A DNA stretch of 6,527 nucleotides from CAKSKB01 sp034186235. GTDB lineage: Bacteria; Bacillota; Clostridia; HGM11514. The first letter of the stretch is position 1, and each line of letters starts with the position of its first letter. The notes below the pieces were generated by a model. The model searched no databases and was not told where the DNA came from. It saw only the letters and a list, made by a program, of their open reading frames with translations. The stretch is taken from assembly GCA_034186235.1 (NCBI GenBank), contig JAXGBA010000066.1, forward strand, positions 1 to 6,527. Reading direction: 5' to 3'. A program made the position numbers and the translations under genes. Shown here piece after piece: positions 5,710 through 6,527 of the stretch.

Positions 5710-6527
5710 ATGGAAAAAATCGGAGTTATTGATTTGGGTTCAAATTCGGCAAGACTTACGGTTGCCGAAATTATCGGCGATGATTTTAATACCGTTTTCA
5801 GCGATAATATTTATGTGCGGCTTGCGGAAGGTATGACTGACAGTAGTAATACGATAAAGCCGGAGCCGGCGCTCAGGGCGGTTCTTGCGCTTTCGGAGCT
5901 AATAAAAAAGTGCCGCGATTTATCGTGCGGTGAAGTTTTGGCTATTACAACCGAGGCGGTAAGGCGCGCCGATAACAGTGAGTGGTTTTTATCGCTTGTC
6001 AAGAGTGCGGTCGGGATTGATATTGATGTGATTTCGGGGAGCGACGAGGCGTATTATGATTGTCTGTCAATCATGTACAAGACGGGTTTTCGGGAGTTCG
6101 TCATGATTGATACGGGCGGAGGAAGCACCGAAATTGCCTATGTAAGCGGCGGCGAGGTTAAAAACCGTGTTTCCGCTCCGTGGGGGTCGGTTGTGCTCAA
6201 CAGAATGTTTTCGTCCGGGGAAACGCTTTCTGCGGAGGAGTTCAACGATGTCATTGCGCATATTTCGGACGGCTTAGCATCGCTTGACTGGGTGTTCGGG
6301 ATAAAAAATGTGCCGCTTGTAATGCTTGGCGGTTCGCTGAGAAACTGGTATGATTATAAAAATGATTACACGCTTTCGCAGTTTGCCGAAAAAATGCTTT
6401 CAATGACGGTTCCTGAGCGTGAAGATTTCGGCATACCAAAAAGACGCTCCGACACCATAACTGCAGGGCTTGCACCGGCGATTGTGCTTGAACTTATCAT
6501 AAAACCTTCTGAAATCACCGCCTGCGA
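5710..6527 (+). CDS. ppx: Ppx/GppA family phosphatase (exopolyphosphatase / pppGpp phosphohydrolase), N-terminal part
   Basis: An open frame of 272 codons with no stop, truncated by the right edge. The family hydrolyses terminal phosphates of polyphosphate or the 5' phosphate of pppGpp, using an actin/HSP70-like ASKHA fold. Seen in order: phosphate-1 loop VIDLGSNSARL (6-16), TEAVRRADN (81-89), ISGSDEAYYD (108-117) with Glu113 in the catalytic-glutamate region, phosphate-2 loop DTGGGSTEI (134-142), MLGGSLRNW (205-213), and RRSDTITAGLAPAI (245-258) near the end of the core. The start is the ATG at 5710: an in-frame TGA at 5704 rules out anything longer. The ribosome binding site (GGTGAG, 5702-5707) is weak and only two bases away. 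No separate promoter is visible, so it may be co-transcribed with kdgK by read-through. Ppx and GppA cannot be told apart here. From memory a polyphosphate kinase gene often neighbours ppx in this group and may follow. Confidence 0.92.
   Translation, partial: MEKIGVIDLGSNSARLTVAEIIGDDFNTVFSDNIYVRLAEGMTDSSNTIKPEPALRAVLALSELIKKCRDLSCGEVLAITTEAVRRADNSEWFLSLVKSAVGIDIDVISGSDEAYYDCLSIMYKTGFREFVMIDTGGGSTEIAYVSGGEVKNRVSAPWGSVVLNRMFSSGETLSAEEFNDVIAHISDGLASLDWVFGIKNVPLVMLGGSLRNWYDYKNDYTLSQFAEKMLSMTVPEREDFGIPKRRSDTITAGLAPAIVLELIIKPSEITAC

Noticed and set aside
5700..5732. Short leader-peptide-like frame before ppx starting at the ATG at 5700
   Set aside because: It is only ten codons, out of frame with ppx, and has no ribosome binding site or regulatory codon run.
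1..6527. CRISPR array, insertion sequence, prophage, riboswitch, tRNA or rRNA
   Set aside because: No spaced direct repeats, transposase or integrase motifs, terminal repeats, conserved aptamer sequences or tRNA cloverleaf were visible on either strand.

Overview
The window looks like ordinary chromosomal housekeeping DNA from a low-GC Gram-positive bacterium, most likely a gut Clostridia member of the Oscillospirales/Ruminococcaceae type. This is inference. It rests on AT-rich intergenic DNA with near-consensus sigma-A promoters, GGAGG-type ribosome binding sites, the rsmD-coaD pair followed by a clostridial-type coiled-coil protein, a clostridial-style KDG kinase, and a YitT-type (DUF2179) relic. 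I see no phage, transposon, CRISPR, tRNA or rRNA sequence.

Layout: 1-139 holds no recognisable gene. A hairpin with a U-run (140-174) probably ends a rightward gene lying outside the window. The left half reads leftward: citrate synthase (238-1596), with its own promoter and a terminator that overlaps its stop codon. To its right is a three-gene operon transcribed leftward from a promoter near 3324-3351: rsmD (16S rRNA m2G966 methyltransferase), coaD (phosphopantetheine adenylyltransferase) and a 167-residue coiled-coil protein. The operon ends at a strong terminator just upstream of the citrate synthase promoter.

From 3400 onward everything reads rightward: a small Dabb (stress-responsive A/B barrel) protein with a good promoter; about 770 bases of decayed DNA containing a clear relic of a YitT/DUF2179 membrane protein; kdgK (2-keto-3-deoxygluconate kinase, PfkB family) with an almost perfect sigma-A promoter; and the first 272 codons of a Ppx/GppA-type phosphatase that runs off the right edge.

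Functional links are loose. CoaD makes dephospho-CoA for CoA supply and citrate synthase uses acetyl-CoA, but they are in separate transcription units. KdgK feeds KDG from uronate or pectin breakdown into central metabolism, and no other uronate gene is visible. No undescribed system is evident. The points worth a second look are the multi-lesion YitT relic and the unexplained membrane-like frame before it, a palindrome embedded in the citrate synthase promoter, a compact operator-like dyad at 3790, probable start-site corrections for rsmD and citrate synthase, and the leaky-looking terminator between kdgK and ppx.
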